From: Anaerolinea sp.
GTDB lineage: Bacteria; Chloroflexota; Anaerolineae; Anaerolineales; Villigracilaceae
NCBI GenBank assembly: GCA_020723805.1
Contig: DYID01000003.1
Location: 1 to 64,000, forward strand
DNA length: 64,000 nt
Direction of reading: 5' to 3'
Under the pieces are notes generated by a model. It saw only the letters and a list, made by a program, of their open reading frames with translations, had not been told where the DNA came from and made no database searches. The translations under genes and the position numbers were made by a program. Within the stretch, counting starts at the first letter, position 1, and each line of letters opens with the position of its first letter. Below are positions 38,425 to 47,274 of the stretch, piece by piece.

Positions 38425-39432
38425 ATGCTCACCACCTCCTCCCTCACCATCGGCTACCACCGCAGACCCATCGCATTCAGCCTCGACCTTGAACTGCGTC
38501 CCGCTGAAATGGTCTGCCTCATCGGACCGAACGGCGCGGGCAAATCCACCCTGCTGCGCACGCTGGCGGGGATGCAGGAGCCGCTCTCAGGGACGGTGAG
38601 ACTGGGCGGCGCCGACCTGTTCTCCATCCCCGCCCTCGAACTGGCGAAACAACTTGCCGTCGTTCTCACGGGGCGCGTCGAAGCGGGCAACCTCTCCGCC
38701 TACGCTCTCGTCACGCTGGGGCGTCATCCCTACACCGACTGGCTCGGACGCCTCACCCCCCGCGACGAAGAAGCCGTCCGCCGCGCCATGCAATTGACAG
38801 GCTGCGAAGCCCTCGCCGCCCGTCCCATCCACGAACTCAGCGACGGCGAACGTCAAAAAGTGATGATCGCCCGCGCCCTTGCACAAGAACCCAAAGTTCT
38901 CCTCCTCGACGAACCCACCGCCTTCCTCGACCTGCCCCGCCGCGTCGAACTCCTCCAACTCCTCAAACGCCTCTCGCGCGAGACCCGCTGCGCCGTCCTG
39001 CTCTCCACCCACGACCTCGACCTCGCCCTGCGCATCGCCGACAAACTCTGGCTGCTCTCCTCGAGCGGCGAACTGCACATCGGCTTGCCCGAAGAACTCG
39101 CCCTCAACGGCGCGCTTGCCCGCGTCTTCCAAAGCGAAGGCGTGGAATTCGACCACGCCCGCGGCGCCTTCAAAGTCCACCAGCCTGTGTGCGGACCCAT
39201 CAGCCTGCATGGCGACCGTGACGGCGTCGCCACCGCCTGGACCTGGCGCGCCCTCGAACGCATCGGCTACGAAGTCCACAACAACGGCGTCCGCCGCCCC
39301 GTCCACGTGGACGTGCTGGACTCGCATCACTGGCATCTCACCACCCCACACGGACAAAGCGACCACCCCACCCTTGCATCCCTCCTCAATGCCCTCACTG
39401 CCCCATCAGGAAATGAACCCAAGCGGGGTTGA
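38425..39432 (+). CDS. btuD: Cobalamin ABC transporter ATP-binding protein with C-terminal extension
   Basis: ABC ATPase of 335 residues. Walker A GPNGAGKST (about 35-43), Q-loop region, signature LSDGERQKVMIARAL (about 138-152), Walker B KVLLLDEPTAFLD (about 157-169), and the switch histidine in LLSTHDLD. It drives B12 import with BtuC. A normal BtuD ends near residue 255; this protein has about 80 more residues (VCGPISLHGDRDGVATAWTW onward) that form a small unknown domain, possibly regulatory. The ATG at 38425 is chosen because it starts the first beta strand; the region before it is an AATTACC repeat and btuC coding sequence. Confidence 0.9.
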   Translation: MLTTSSLTIGYHRRPIAFSLDLELRPAEMVCLIGPNGAGKSTLLRTLAGMQEPLSGTVRLGGADLFSIPALELAKQLAVVLTGRVEAGNLSAYALVTLGRHPYTDWLGRLTPRDEEAVRRAMQLTGCEALAARPIHELSDGERQKVMIARALAQEPKVLLLDEPTAFLDLPRRVELLQLLKRLSRETRCAVLLSTHDLDLALRIADKLWLLSSSGELHIGLPEELALNGALARVFQSEGVEFDHARGAFKVHQPVCGPISLHGDRDGVATAWTWRALERIGYEVHNNGVRRPVHVDVLDSHHWHLTTPHGQSDHPTLASLLNALTAPSGNEPKRG

Positions 39433-39454
39433 AGCCGCATCCTCAATTCCTGAA

Positions 39455-39504
39455 AGCCCTGTGGGCTGGGCGCCAACTCAAATTTTTTCAACTTCCACAG
39501 GGCT
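39455..39504. repeat. Hairpin downstream of btuD
   Basis: AGCCCTGTGG (39455-39464) pairs with CCACAGGGCT (39495-39504), extended by GGTTGAAGCC-type outer arms. A TTTTTT run lies in the loop (39483-39488). It could be a processing or stabilising hairpin. Confidence 0.5.
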
Positions 39505-39529
39505 TCAATCCGTTGAACAAAACACTTTC

Positions 39530-39642
39530 GACTTTTGACTTTCGACTTTCGACCCTCGACTTCCGACTTTCGACTTTCGACCCTCGACTTCCGACCTTCG
39601 ACCCTCCCTCATCCGACCATCAGACTACAAGACTATGAGACT
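39530..39642. repeat. Tandem GACTTTCGAC and GACTATGA arrays before binding-protein gene
   Basis: About ten copies of GACTTTC/GACCCTC/GACTTCC units (period 7-8) at 39535-39605, then GACCATCA, GACTACAA, GACTATGA, GACTATGA at 39615-39642. The last unit runs straight into the ATG at 39643. The second array is the same unit as the 3' half of the riboswitch arm. Confidence 0.8.
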
Positions 39643-40467
39643 ATGAGACTCTACTGCGACCCCCTCCGCGACCACGTCCACATCCCCGAACGCCCGCGCC
39701 GCATCGTCTCCCTCGCCTCGGGGCTGACCGAAGCCCTCGTCCACATGGGCTGGGGCGACTCCATCGTTGGCGTCTCCGAATTTTGTCCGCGCTACACGCC
39801 GCAACTGCAAGCCCCCATCGTCGGCGACTACCTCAAAGTGGACGACGCCGCCCTGCGCGAAACCCAGCCCGACCTCATCCTGCTCACCACAGGCATTCAG
39901 CGCACGCTGGCGTACAAACTGCATCAACAGGGCTTGCCTGTGTACCTTCTTCCGCTTCCCAACAGCCTGCATGGCGTTTTGGAAAACGTCCTGACTCTCG
40001 GCGCGCTCGTGGATGACCTCCCTGCCGCCCGCGCCTTGATCCAAAAATGGAACCGCCTCTTTCTGGACCTCGAAGCGGATTCGCCAACCCCCAAGCCTCG
40101 CATCTACGCCGAACTCTGGTTCGGAAAACACGTCCGCATGACGGGCGGGCTGACCTTCGTCCACGACCTCATCCAGGCGGCAGGCGGCGAAAACATCTTC
40201 GGCGATGTCCGCACGGGCTACCTCGCGCTGGACACAAAAGAAGTCGAGCGCCGCAAACCCGACCTCTTCCTGTGCTTCTCCGAACCCGAACATCCCGTCC
40301 AGGCTGTTGACCTGATGCGCGAGCGCGGCTGGGACTTTCCCTACATCCAAGCCGACGTTCAGCCCGAACACAACCTCATCCACGACGGACCCTCCATGAT
40401 GCAAGCCGCCCAATGGCTGCATGAAACAATTACCAATTACCAATCACCCATTACCGCAACTCACTGA
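39643..40467 (+). CDS. Signal-less cobalamin-binding-protein-like (BtuF fold)
   Basis: A 274-residue protein of the class III substrate-binding fold: RPRRIVSLASGLTEALVHMGWGDSIVGVSEFC (residues 17-48, shown in part), QPDLILLTTGIQ and MTGGLTFVHDLIQAAGGENIFGDV are typical for BtuF-like proteins. There is no signal peptide or lipobox, so the protein should stay in the cytoplasm. Signal-less BtuF relatives exist in other bacteria and may pass cobalamin or a precursor on after import. The C-terminus (ETITNYQSPITATH) is encoded by an AATTACC repeat and is unlikely to be functional. It lies in line behind btuFCD. Confidence 0.78.
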   Translation: MRLYCDPLRDHVHIPERPRRIVSLASGLTEALVHMGWGDSIVGVSEFCPRYTPQLQAPIVGDYLKVDDAALRETQPDLILLTTGIQRTLAYKLHQQGLPVYLLPLPNSLHGVLENVLTLGALVDDLPAARALIQKWNRLFLDLEADSPTPKPRIYAELWFGKHVRMTGGLTFVHDLIQAAGGENIFGDVRTGYLALDTKEVERRKPDLFLCFSEPEHPVQAVDLMRERGWDFPYIQADVQPEHNLIHDGPSMMQAAQWLHETITNYQSPITATH

Positions 40468-40496
40468 TCACTGCCTTACTGATCACTGATTACCAC
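40429..40496. repeat. AATTACC and ACTGATC arrays at the end of the binding-protein gene
   Basis: ATTACCAATTACCAATC (40429-40446) encodes the C-terminus of the preceding protein, followed by ACTGATCACT units (40460-40490) up to the CCCCCC just ahead of the next ATG. Confidence 0.75.
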
Positions 40497-40503
40497 TCCC
40501 CCC

Positions 40504-41178
40504 ATGAACTCCCGCCTCCTCCTCTCCTGGTCTTCAGGCAAAGACAGCGCCTGGACGCTCCACGCCATCCGCCAGCAGCCCGCTGTGGAAATCATCGGCT
40601 TGCTCACCACCTTCAACGAGACCAACAACCGCGTCGCCATGCACGGCGTCCGCATGGAATTGGTGGAAAAACAGGCGGAAGCGGCGGGCATTCCGCTCTG
40701 GTCTGTGCCGCTGCCCTTCCCCTGCTCCAACGAAGAATACGAAACAAGAATGCGCGCCGTCATCGAACGCGCCCGCAGCGAAGGCGTGACCCACATTGCT
40801 TTTGGCGACCTCTTCCTCGAAGACATCCGCGCCTACCGCGAACGCATGATGGCAGGCACGGGCATTCAGCCCATCTTCCCCCTCTGGCGCGCGCGGGACG
40901 ACTCCAAAGCCCTCGCCGAAGAAATGCTTGCGGGCGGCTTGCGCGCCGCGCTGACCACCGTTGACCCCAAACAACTTGCCCCATCTTTTGCGGGACGCCT
41001 GTACGACGAGCGTCTGCTTGCCGAACTGCCGCCCTCCGTTGACCCGTGCGGCGAGAACGGCGAATTCCACACCTTCTGCTTTGCGGGACCTATGTTTCAG
41101 CATTCCATCCCGATTCAAATCGGCGAAACCGTCACCCGCGACGGCTTTGTATTCACCGATATTCTCCCGTTCACATAA
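40504..41178 (+). CDS. Dph6-like PP-loop ATPase
   Basis: A 224-residue ATP pyrophosphatase of the adenine nucleotide alpha-hydrolase superfamily. The PP-loop SGKDS is at residues 11-15, followed by the family segments LLTTFNETNNRVAMHGVR, EGVTHIAFGDLFLEDIRAYRE and, near the end, VDPCGENGEFHTFCF. The nearest characterised relatives are diphthine-ammonia ligases of archaea and eukaryotes, but bacteria do not make diphthamide. Its place directly behind the B12 uptake genes suggests a role in cobalamin or cobinamide amidation or salvage; this is inference. The start follows a CCCCCC tract with no ribosome binding site. Confidence 0.75.
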   Translation: MNSRLLLSWSSGKDSAWTLHAIRQQPAVEIIGLLTTFNETNNRVAMHGVRMELVEKQAEAAGIPLWSVPLPFPCSNEEYETRMRAVIERARSEGVTHIAFGDLFLEDIRAYRERMMAGTGIQPIFPLWRARDDSKALAEEMLAGGLRAALTTVDPKQLAPSFAGRLYDERLLAELPPSVDPCGENGEFHTFCFAGPMFQHSIPIQIGETVTRDGFVFTDILPFT

Positions 41179-41211
41179 CACAGCAGATGTGTTCTCTCGC
41201 CAGGGTCAATC

Positions 41212-41240
41212 TTGTTGCACCCCTGAAGTTGCTGTATACT
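41212..41240 (+). promoter_or_regulatory. Promoter of restriction-modification pair 1
   Basis: TTGTTG (41212-41217), 17-base spacer, TATACT (41235-41240). The start codon at 41275 lies about 28 bases after the predicted transcription start, without a good ribosome binding site (a T run precedes it). Confidence 0.5.
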
Positions 41241-41274
41241 GAAAATCAACATCTGCCGTCTGCGAGTTTTTTTC

Positions 41275-42405
41275 ATGTCAAATACACTGTTTTTTAAAGG
41301 CTTTATTAGAGATTTGCATTATCAGGCCCATTTGGCCGACCGTTTGGTTTCCTACAACCCCCTCGAATTCGATATTAATAACGTCAAATCATACGGTCTA
41401 TTGAATTTTGCACGCGGCCAAGTTGCATATTCAAAGTGGACATCCCCCAAACGAACACGGACCTATCCTTTTGCAAGGCTATATAACACTTACAATGAGT
41501 CGAAAATTCTGACAGTCATTCCTGTAATGAAAGATGAAGGCTTGGATGGCGATCTGGACAAAATTCAATACTCCACAATATCGTGGATGAATTTACTGAA
41601 TGTGTATATTGTTTTGGCTTACTACGAAAGTGCAGACAAAAACCGAAGCCCCCAACAGAAAAACAGGCATAAGCTAACCAATCAAAAGTTAAATGCAGAG
41701 GATGTAAACTCGCAAATCAAGGCAATTTCCACCTACAAACAAAGCGCCCTGCATTGGAACCGTAGTTTGTTCGAGGAGCGATTCGTTGATATATACGAAA
41801 AGGCCGTATTTGCTTATGAGGATATTTCGCGTAGGACGAAAGTAAAGGTGCATCCCCGCGAAACAAAACTTCAATATCTTGAGGTTGTCAAAAAAGATTA
41901 CAGACAATTCAGAGACATCTCTTTGAAAGGCTCTCAGGGGGCGGCTGTTCGTGAATCAAAGACATCACATTTGCAGGAATACTTGAAAGACGGCGGAAAA
42001 AGTGTGTTTTTGATTGAAAATTATCTTGGGGGTGTTTACCACCTAACCGCCGATGAGGTTTTACGCGAACAAGGTGTATACATTATTCAAGAAGCGAAAA
42101 ATTCCACAAAGAATTTTTTGCCATCCATATCTGATATCAAGGATGGATTATTCAAGCTTATTCTATTTGCCAATCTTGATTCGTTGGAAATTGAAGGACG
42201 CAATGTCGCCTTTTCTACACGTTTGAAATTGACCGGAAACAAAGTTCGCGGAAACATCCGCTTTCCTTGCAAAGAAAAAGCCTTGGAGAACTTTGCATCA
42301 TCAAACGGCGTTTCGAGAGCGCAATTTGATCTGATGAAAAAGTTAAATCTGGAGGCGACACAAAACAAAAATCTCACCATTGAAATAGGAGGAAATGATG
42401 GCTGA
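41275..42405 (+). CDS. Putative type II restriction endonuclease (pair 1)
   Basis: A 376-residue protein with no family I recognise with certainty. It overlaps a Dam-type methylase gene by eight bases, which is typical for a restriction enzyme. A possible PD-(D/E)XK nuclease core is visible: acidic residues in LTADEV (about 257-262), then the strand GVYIIQEAKNS with E273-A-K275. The N-terminal 200 residues are rich in aromatic and basic residues and may bind DNA. The codon use is AT-rich (AAA, ATT, GAT, TTT), unlike the GC-rich neighbours, so the pair was probably acquired by transfer. The recognition site should be that of the methylase but is not known. Confidence 0.6.
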   Translation: MSNTLFFKGFIRDLHYQAHLADRLVSYNPLEFDINNVKSYGLLNFARGQVAYSKWTSPKRTRTYPFARLYNTYNESKILTVIPVMKDEGLDGDLDKIQYSTISWMNLLNVYIVLAYYESADKNRSPQQKNRHKLTNQKLNAEDVNSQIKAISTYKQSALHWNRSLFEERFVDIYEKAVFAYEDISRRTKVKVHPRETKLQYLEVVKKDYRQFRDISLKGSQGAAVRESKTSHLQEYLKDGGKSVFLIENYLGGVYHLTADEVLREQGVYIIQEAKNSTKNFLPSISDIKDGLFKLILFANLDSLEIEGRNVAFSTRLKLTGNKVRGNIRFPCKEKALENFASSNGVSRAQFDLMKKLNLEATQNKNLTIEIGGNDG

Positions 42406-43270
42406 GATCAAAAGTCCCCTTCGTTACCCCGGCGGAAAATCACGCGCAATTCAACGGATGAAATACCTCCTGCCTCCAGAGTTCGATGAATATCGGGAGC
42501 CTTTTGTGGGAGGCGGTTCATTCTTTATCTATCTCAAGCAAAAAAGACCAAATCTGAAAGTCTGGATCAACGATCTAAATCTCGAACTCTATTATTTCTG
42601 GAAGTATGCTCAAATTGATTCGGAAAAACTTGCCCGTGAAGTTCTAAAAATAAAAAGCGAGAGGCGGAATGGGCAGGAATTGTTCGATGAACTCTTGGGC
42701 ACAAATACCGATTCTCTAACCGAGTTCGAACGCGCCGTAAGATTTTTTGTGTTAAATCGAATTACGTTTTCGGGCGTTGTCGAATCCGGAGGCTATTCCA
42801 GGCATGCTTTTGAATCCCGTTTCACCATTTCTTCCATCGAGCGGCTGTCAAATTTAGGGCGTGTATTAGAGGGCGTCAAGATTACTCACCTTGACTATCG
42901 CAAATTACTGGAAGATGGCGACAAACGTGTTTTTACTTACCTGGATCCTCCCTACTTCAAGGCAACCAAGTCGAGACTGTATGGCAGGAATGGCGTTTTA
43001 CACATCAATTTCAATCATGATGAATTCGCACATGAGATGAGAAAATGCAAACATTCCTGGCTGATTACCTATGACGACTCGCCGGAAATCCGTAAAAACT
43101 TTTCCTTTGCCAAAATTTATGAATGGGAATTGCAGTATGGGATGAACAACTACAAACAAGGAAAAGCCGAACGGGGCAATGAGCTTTTTATAGCCAATTA
43201 CGATCTTCCGAGTCTGCAAACGAAATCAAAAAAGAAATCAGCCGAAGCCGCGCAATTGGTAATGTTGTAA
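42398..43270 (+). CDS. DNA adenine methylase, Dam/D12 class (pair 1)
   Basis: N6-adenine DNA methyltransferase of the D12 class, 290 residues. The SAM-binding YPGGK is at 10-14, motif I REPFVGGGSFF near 31-41, and the catalytic DPPY at 183-186. A further D12 mark is NDLNLELYYFW. An N-terminal MAEIKSPLRYPGGK opening matches restriction-associated Dam-like enzymes. AGGAGG at 42387-42392 is best spaced for ATG 42398 (an in-frame ATG lies at 42395). Overlap with the upstream gene implies coupled translation with the endonuclease. Base use is AT-rich compared with the neighbours. It could in principle be an orphan methylase, but the partner makes restriction-modification more likely. Confidence 0.9.
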   Translation: MAEIKSPLRYPGGKSRAIQRMKYLLPPEFDEYREPFVGGGSFFIYLKQKRPNLKVWINDLNLELYYFWKYAQIDSEKLAREVLKIKSERRNGQELFDELLGTNTDSLTEFERAVRFFVLNRITFSGVVESGGYSRHAFESRFTISSIERLSNLGRVLEGVKITHLDYRKLLEDGDKRVFTYLDPPYFKATKSRLYGRNGVLHINFNHDEFAHEMRKCKHSWLITYDDSPEIRKNFSFAKIYEWELQYGMNNYKQGKAERGNELFIANYDLPSLQTKSKKKSAEAAQLVML

Positions 43271-43272
43271 AC

Positions 43273-43308
43273 AAAAAACTTCCGAGCCTGTTCACTCGGA
43301 AGTTTTTG
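43273..43308. terminator. Bidirectional terminator between methylase and cysS
   Basis: Stem AACTTCCGAG (43277-43286) with CTCGGAAGTT (43295-43304), flanked by AAAAA and TTTTT, so it works in both directions. The genes converge here. Confidence 0.88.
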
Positions 43309-43325
43309 ATTTGCCAGGTACCCGC

Positions 43326-44723
43326 CTAACTCCATCTCCACTTTGTGCCGTCTTTTGTGTCCTCGAGCGTCACGCCGAGTTCCTTGAGCCGGTCACGGAT
43401 CAGGTCGGAGAGCGCCCATAACTTCTGTTTGCGGACTTCGCTGCGCACTTCGACAAGCAAGTCAATGAATTTGTCTGCGTCGCCGGAGCCTTGTTTTTCC
43501 TGCAGGCGCAAGCCGAGGACTCCGGTCAATTCACGGAGCATGGACTGGGCGGGCTGGAGTTGCGCGTCTGTGGCGCCGTTGTCACGAGCGGTGTTGATGG
43601 CTTTGACGAGTTCGTAGAGCGCGGCGAGGGCAAGCGGGGTGTTGAAGTCGTCGTCCATGGCTTCGATGAAGGCTTGTTTGGTGGATTCCGCCTGGGCGGC
43701 GAGGGCAGAGGCGGCTTCAGCGGAGAGTCCGCTTGCAGAGGGCGAGGCAGGCCGCAGGGCGGTCTTGAGGCGTTCCAGTGATTTTTCCGCGGCGTCTTGT
43801 GTTTCGTCGCTGAAGATGAGGGGTGCGCGGTACGATCCCATCAATACGAGCATCCGCATCACGTCTGCGTCGCGCTGTTTGAGAAATTCCTTGATGGGGA
43901 CGATGTTGCCGAGCGACTTGGACATCTTCTCGCCGCCGAGTTGCAGCATGCCATTGTGGACCCAGTAGCGGGCGAAGGGTTTGCCGGTGTAGCATTCGGT
44001 TTGGGCGATTTCGTTTTCGTGATGGGGAAAGATGAGGTCGTTGCCGCCGCCGTGAATGTCAATCTGTTCGCCGAGTTCGACAAGGTTCATGGCGGAGCAT
44101 TCAATGTGCCAGCCGGGACGCCCCTTGCCCCAGGGACTGTCCCACGAGATTTCGCCGGGTTTGGCGGCTTTCCAGAGGGCGAAGTCCATGGGGTGTTCTT
44201 TGGCTTCGCCGATTTCGATGCGGGCGCCGGCTTGCATGTCTTCGAGCCTGCGCCCGGAGAGTTTACCGTAGTCGTCGTCTTTGGTGACGCGGAAGTACAC
44301 GTCGCCGTTGGGCGCAGCGTAGGCGTAGCCTTTTTCGATCAGCCCTTGGATGAATTGAATGATGTGCGGCATCGTCTTGCTGACCTGCGGGGTGGAGGTG
44401 GGCGGCAGGACGTTGAGATTACGCAGGTCGTTGGCGTAGTCTTCGATGTAGCGCTGGGAGAGTTTGAGGGGGTCCTCGCCGAGCTGCCGCGCGCGGTTGA
44501 TGATTTTGTCGTCCACGTCAGTGTAGTTCATGACGTGTTTGACCTTGTAACCGCGGTATTCGAGGTAGCGGCGGATGATGTCGAACACCAGCGCCGACAT
44601 GGCGTGACCGACATGCGCGTCGTTATAGACCGTGACGCCGCAGACGTACATCTTGACGACGCCCGGCTCGAGGGTCTGGAATTCTTCTTTTTTGCGGGTG
44701 AGGGTGTTGTAGATGCGAATCAT
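43326..44723 (-). CDS. cysS: Cysteinyl-tRNA synthetase
   Basis: Charges tRNA-Cys. The 465-residue product has the class I signature HVGH (37-40), the zinc/cysteine-recognition C28 in MYVCGVTVY, a second zinc region with [19 protein letters not shown], and the KMSKS loop EKMSKSLGN near residue 267. The C-terminal anticodon-binding part ends in WRWS. The ATG at 44723 is chosen from the conserved opening [13 protein letters not shown]; an upstream in-frame ATG would overlap the PIN-TRAM gene. It follows that gene by four bases on the same strand, so the two form a conserved-looking pair. Confidence 0.97.
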   Translation of the reverse strand: MIRIYNTLTRKKEEFQTLEPGVVKMYVCGVTVYNDAHVGHAMSALVFDIIRRYLEYRGYKVKHVMNYTDVDDKIINRARQLGEDPLKLSQRYIEDYANDLRNLNVLPPTSTPQVSKTMPHIIQFIQGLIEKGYAYAAPNGDVYFRVTKDDDYGKLSGRRLEDMQAGARIEIGEAKEHPMDFALWKAAKPGEISWDSPWGKGRPGWHIECSAMNLVELGEQIDIHGGGNDLIFPHHENEIAQTECYTGKPFARYWVHNGMLQLGGEKMSKSLGNIVPIKEFLKQRDADVMRMLVLMGSYRAPLIFSDETQDAAEKSLERLKTALRPASPSASGLSAEAASALAAQAESTKQAFIEAMDDDFNTPLALAALYELVKAINTARDNGATDAQLQPAQSMLRELTGVLGLRLQEKQGSGDADKFIDLLVEVRSEVRKQKLWALSDLIRDRLKELGVTLEDTKDGTKWRWS

Positions 44724-44727
44724 GGCT

Positions 44728-45834
44728 TTATTTTCTCTTCTTCCCGTTTTCCTCCTCCACACGGGCAAAGATCATGCGCCCGGCGGCGGTTTGCAGGACC
44801 TTGGTGACGACCACTTCCTTATACTCGCCGATGTAATCCTTGCCGTTTTCCACCACGACCATCGTGCCGTCGTCCATGTAGCCCACGCCCTGACCATACT
44901 CCTTGCCTTCCTGGAAAATGTTGATGGTCATGCGCTCGCTCGGCAGAACCACCGACTTGACGGCGTTGGCGAGTTCGTTGATGTTGAGGATGGTCACGCC
45001 CTGCAGTTCGGCAACGCGGTTCAGATTGTAATCGTTGGTCAGAATGGGACATTTCAACTGGCGGGCAAGCACAACGAGTTTATCGTCCACTTCGCGCACG
45101 CCTTCGGCATTGATATCGCTGATGCGCACCAGCACGTTGGGAAGTTTTTGCAGTTCGGCAAGCACTTCCATACCGCGGCGTCCGCGCTGGCGGCGCAGAC
45201 CATCGGGGGAGTCGGCGATGTATTGCAGTTCGTTCAACACGAAGCGCGGAATAAGCAGCGTGCCGGGCAGGAAGCCTGTCTTGGCGATGTCGGCGACGCG
45301 CCCGTCAATGATGACGCTCGTATCGAGCAGGATGGTACGGTTGAGATTCGTCCACGAGGAGGAAGAACCGCTCTCGCCGCGTCCGCTCAGGGCGCTGATG
45401 AGCCCCAGCAAATCTCCCTGCCTCATCACGAACAGGGAAATCCCCAGGTAGGAAAATGCCGCCACGCCCAAAAACGGCAGAATTTGCCCGAACGGCGTGG
45501 GGAGCAGGGAAAGGGGAAACGCCAGCAGGGCGGCGGTCAACAAACCGACAATCAACCCCATCAGCCCGGCAAAGAGCGTCTCGGCGGAGAGCCGCCCCAA
45601 ACTGCGGCGAATGGCGCGCGCCGGGCGGGTGGTAAAGTAGGGAATCAAAATGAACCCGGAAAGCCCGCCCAGCAAAGCGAAAACGGTTTGAAACAGGAAA
45701 ATCTCAGCGGTATCGGTCGGACCGAAATAATTTGCCACCGCCGCCCCAAACGAAAACCCCGAAATCCCAAAAATAAAAAGCCCAATGAAACGGACAATAA
45801 GCTCGACAACGCGAAAAGAATAACTGCTTTTCAT
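44728..45834 (-). CDS. PIN-TRAM domain membrane protein (YacL-like)
   Basis: A 368-residue protein with about four N-terminal helices (residues 12-130), a PIN nuclease-like domain (about 155-285) and a C-terminal TRAM domain (about 295-355, [22 protein letters not shown]). In the PIN domain the acidic residues are seen: [11 protein letters not shown] at the start and [10 protein letters not shown] near the end. Bacillus YacL and relatives have this layout, and the gene often stands upstream of cysS or ispD. RNA binding or cleavage at the membrane is inferred. AAGGAG lies eight bases ahead of the ATG at 45834. Confidence 0.9.
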   Translation of the reverse strand: MKSSYSFRVVELIVRFIGLFIFGISGFSFGAAVANYFGPTDTAEIFLFQTVFALLGGLSGFILIPYFTTRPARAIRRSLGRLSAETLFAGLMGLIVGLLTAALLAFPLSLLPTPFGQILPFLGVAAFSYLGISLFVMRQGDLLGLISALSGRGESGSSSSWTNLNRTILLDTSVIIDGRVADIAKTGFLPGTLLIPRFVLNELQYIADSPDGLRRQRGRRGMEVLAELQKLPNVLVRISDINAEGVREVDDKLVVLARQLKCPILTNDYNLNRVAELQGVTILNINELANAVKSVVLPSERMTINIFQEGKEYGQGVGYMDDGTMVVVENGKDYIGEYKEVVVTKVLQTAAGRMIFARVEEENGKKRK

Positions 45835-45926
45835 AAAATAACTCCTTTGTAAAGTGCAATAATGATGTCTCATCATAGCATGGCTGAAAAACCTAGTCAA
45901 TTGCTCATCGAAACTTCATATACCCT

Positions 45927-45935
45927 TGTTATAAT
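45927..45935 (+). promoter_or_regulatory. Extended -10 promoter upstream of moaA
   Basis: TG (45927-45928), one base, TATAAT (45930-45935). Transcription would start near 45942, giving a leader of about 78 bases. Confidence 0.5.
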
Positions 45936-45949
45936 CTCTAAAAACCGTC

Positions 45950-46019
45950 TGGAGGACGCTGCGCCTCCTTCCCCGCTCGAGGCTGGCGCGCCTCCCCAGC
46001 CTGTTCCACCCCCAAGCCT
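45950..46019 (+). promoter_or_regulatory. Structured leader of moaA
   Basis: GC-rich leader with two possible hairpins: GGAGG/CCTCC near 45951-45969 and GGCTGG/CCAGCC near 45981-46001. There is no purine-rich ribosome binding site ahead of the ATG. I do not see the conserved Moco riboswitch core. Confidence 0.3.
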
Positions 46020-47021
46020 ATGCTGACCGACACCCTCCGCCGCCCCCTGCGCGACCTGCGCATCTCCGTCACCGACCGCTGCAACTTCCGCTGTGTGTAC
46101 TGCATGCCCAAGGAAGTCTTCGGCTCGGATCATCCCTTCCTGCCGCACGCCGAAATCCTGACCTTCGAAGAAATCGCGCGTCTGGCGCGCATCTTCGTCT
46201 CACTTGGCGTCAAGAAAATCCGCCTGACGGGCGGCGAACCGCTTGTCCGCCGCGATCTGCCCCTGCTCGTCTCCATGCTCTCGCAGATTCCCAACGTTGA
46301 TCTGACCATGACGACCAATGGCTCGCTCCTTGCCCGCAACGCCCAGGCGCTCAAAGACGCCGGGCTGAAGCGGATTACGGTCAGCCTCGATTCACTCGAC
46401 GACGCCGTCTTCAAAGCCATGAACGACGTGGATTTCCCGGTGGCGAAAGTATTGGAGGGAATGGAAGCCGCCCAAAAGGTCGGGCTGGAGCCGATTAAGG
46501 TCAACATGGTGGTCAAGCGTGGGCTGAACGAATCCAGCATCCTGCCGATGGCGCGGTTCTTCCGCGAGAAGGGCTACATCCTGCGCTTCATTGAATACAT
46601 GGATGTCGGCACGACCAACGGCTGGCGGATGGACGACGTAGTGTCGGCAAAGGAAATCATCAACATCATCAACGCCGAACTGCCGCTCGAGCCGCTCGAC
46701 CCGAACTACAAAGGCGAAGTGGCAGAACGCTGGCGCTACAAGGATGGAAGCGGCGAAATCGGCGTGATTGCCTCGGTCACCCAGCCCTTCTGCCGCGACT
46801 GCAACCGGGCGCGCCTCTCCGCGGAGGGAAAACTCTACACCTGCCTGTTCGCCGCCAGAGGATATGACCTGAAAAACATGCTGCGCAGCGGCGCAAGCGA
46901 CGAGGAGATTGCAGAGTTCATCACTCATCTCTGGAGCCGCCGCAGCGACCGCTACTCGGAAATCCGCTCCGAAAATACGGTTGCCCTGCCCAAGGTCGAA
47001 ATGTCGCACATCGGGGGCTGA
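46020..47021 (+). CDS. moaA: GTP 3',8-cyclase (radical SAM)
   Basis: First enzyme of molybdenum cofactor synthesis, converting GTP to 3',8-cyclo-dihydro-GTP with MoaC. The 333-residue product has the radical SAM cluster C21-x3-C25-x2-C28 ([11 protein letters not shown]), the glycine-rich LTGGEP, and the C-terminal second cluster C258, C261, C275 ([11 protein letters not shown] ... YTCLF). It ends with the essential GG. No other moa or moe gene is in the window, so the pathway is scattered. Expression is likely from the extended -10 promoter in the divergent region with the PIN-TRAM gene. Confidence 0.97.
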   Translation: MLTDTLRRPLRDLRISVTDRCNFRCVYCMPKEVFGSDHPFLPHAEILTFEEIARLARIFVSLGVKKIRLTGGEPLVRRDLPLLVSMLSQIPNVDLTMTTNGSLLARNAQALKDAGLKRITVSLDSLDDAVFKAMNDVDFPVAKVLEGMEAAQKVGLEPIKVNMVVKRGLNESSILPMARFFREKGYILRFIEYMDVGTTNGWRMDDVVSAKEIINIINAELPLEPLDPNYKGEVAERWRYKDGSGEIGVIASVTQPFCRDCNRARLSAEGKLYTCLFAARGYDLKNMLRSGASDEEIAEFITHLWSRRSDRYSEIRSENTVALPKVEMSHIGG

Positions 47022-47149
47022 ACGCATGAGTTATCCACTAATCCTAGCCAATCTTCGCAAATTTTGAACAAATTGGCGGCGACTGGCGAAATCAAATCGA
47101 GTTGTGCGTAAGGTTCTGTAAAAGAGAACTCCTGCAAAAGTACCGTTAG

Positions 47150-47207
47150 CCACAGAATTCACGGATGCACACGGATTTTCACAAATCTGTGAAAATCCGT
47201 GTAATTC
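47150..47207. repeat. Dispersed inverted repeat with ACACGGATTTTCAC arms
   Basis: Perfect 14-base arms ACACGGATTTTCAC (47169-47182) and GTGAAAATCCGTGT (47189-47202), with further weak pairing outside. It is related to the element at 12605-12662 (CACAGATTTCACGG unit). The remaining gap 47022-47149 contains GCGAAATC-type simple sequence and no gene. Confidence 0.75.
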
Positions 47208-47258
47208 GCCGCGAAGAATTTGCTGCTGCCGCAGGCTGCGTGTATTTCGCCGCCTCTC

Positions 47259-47267
47259 TGCTATAAT
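47259..47267 (+). promoter_or_regulatory. Extended -10 promoter for leaderless yqeY mRNA
   Basis: TG (47259-47260), one base, TATAAT (47262-47267), seven bases ahead of the ATG at 47275. The mRNA probably starts at or just before the start codon. Confidence 0.55.
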
Positions 47268-47274
47268 CCCCTCC

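Noticed and set aside
41275-43270. Prophage or insertion sequence carrying the restriction genes
   Set aside because: No integrase, transposase, attachment site or terminal inverted repeats are visible around the pair.
45950-46019. Moco riboswitch ahead of moaA
   Set aside because: The leader is short and I do not find the conserved core; two simple GC-rich hairpins are all that can be shown.
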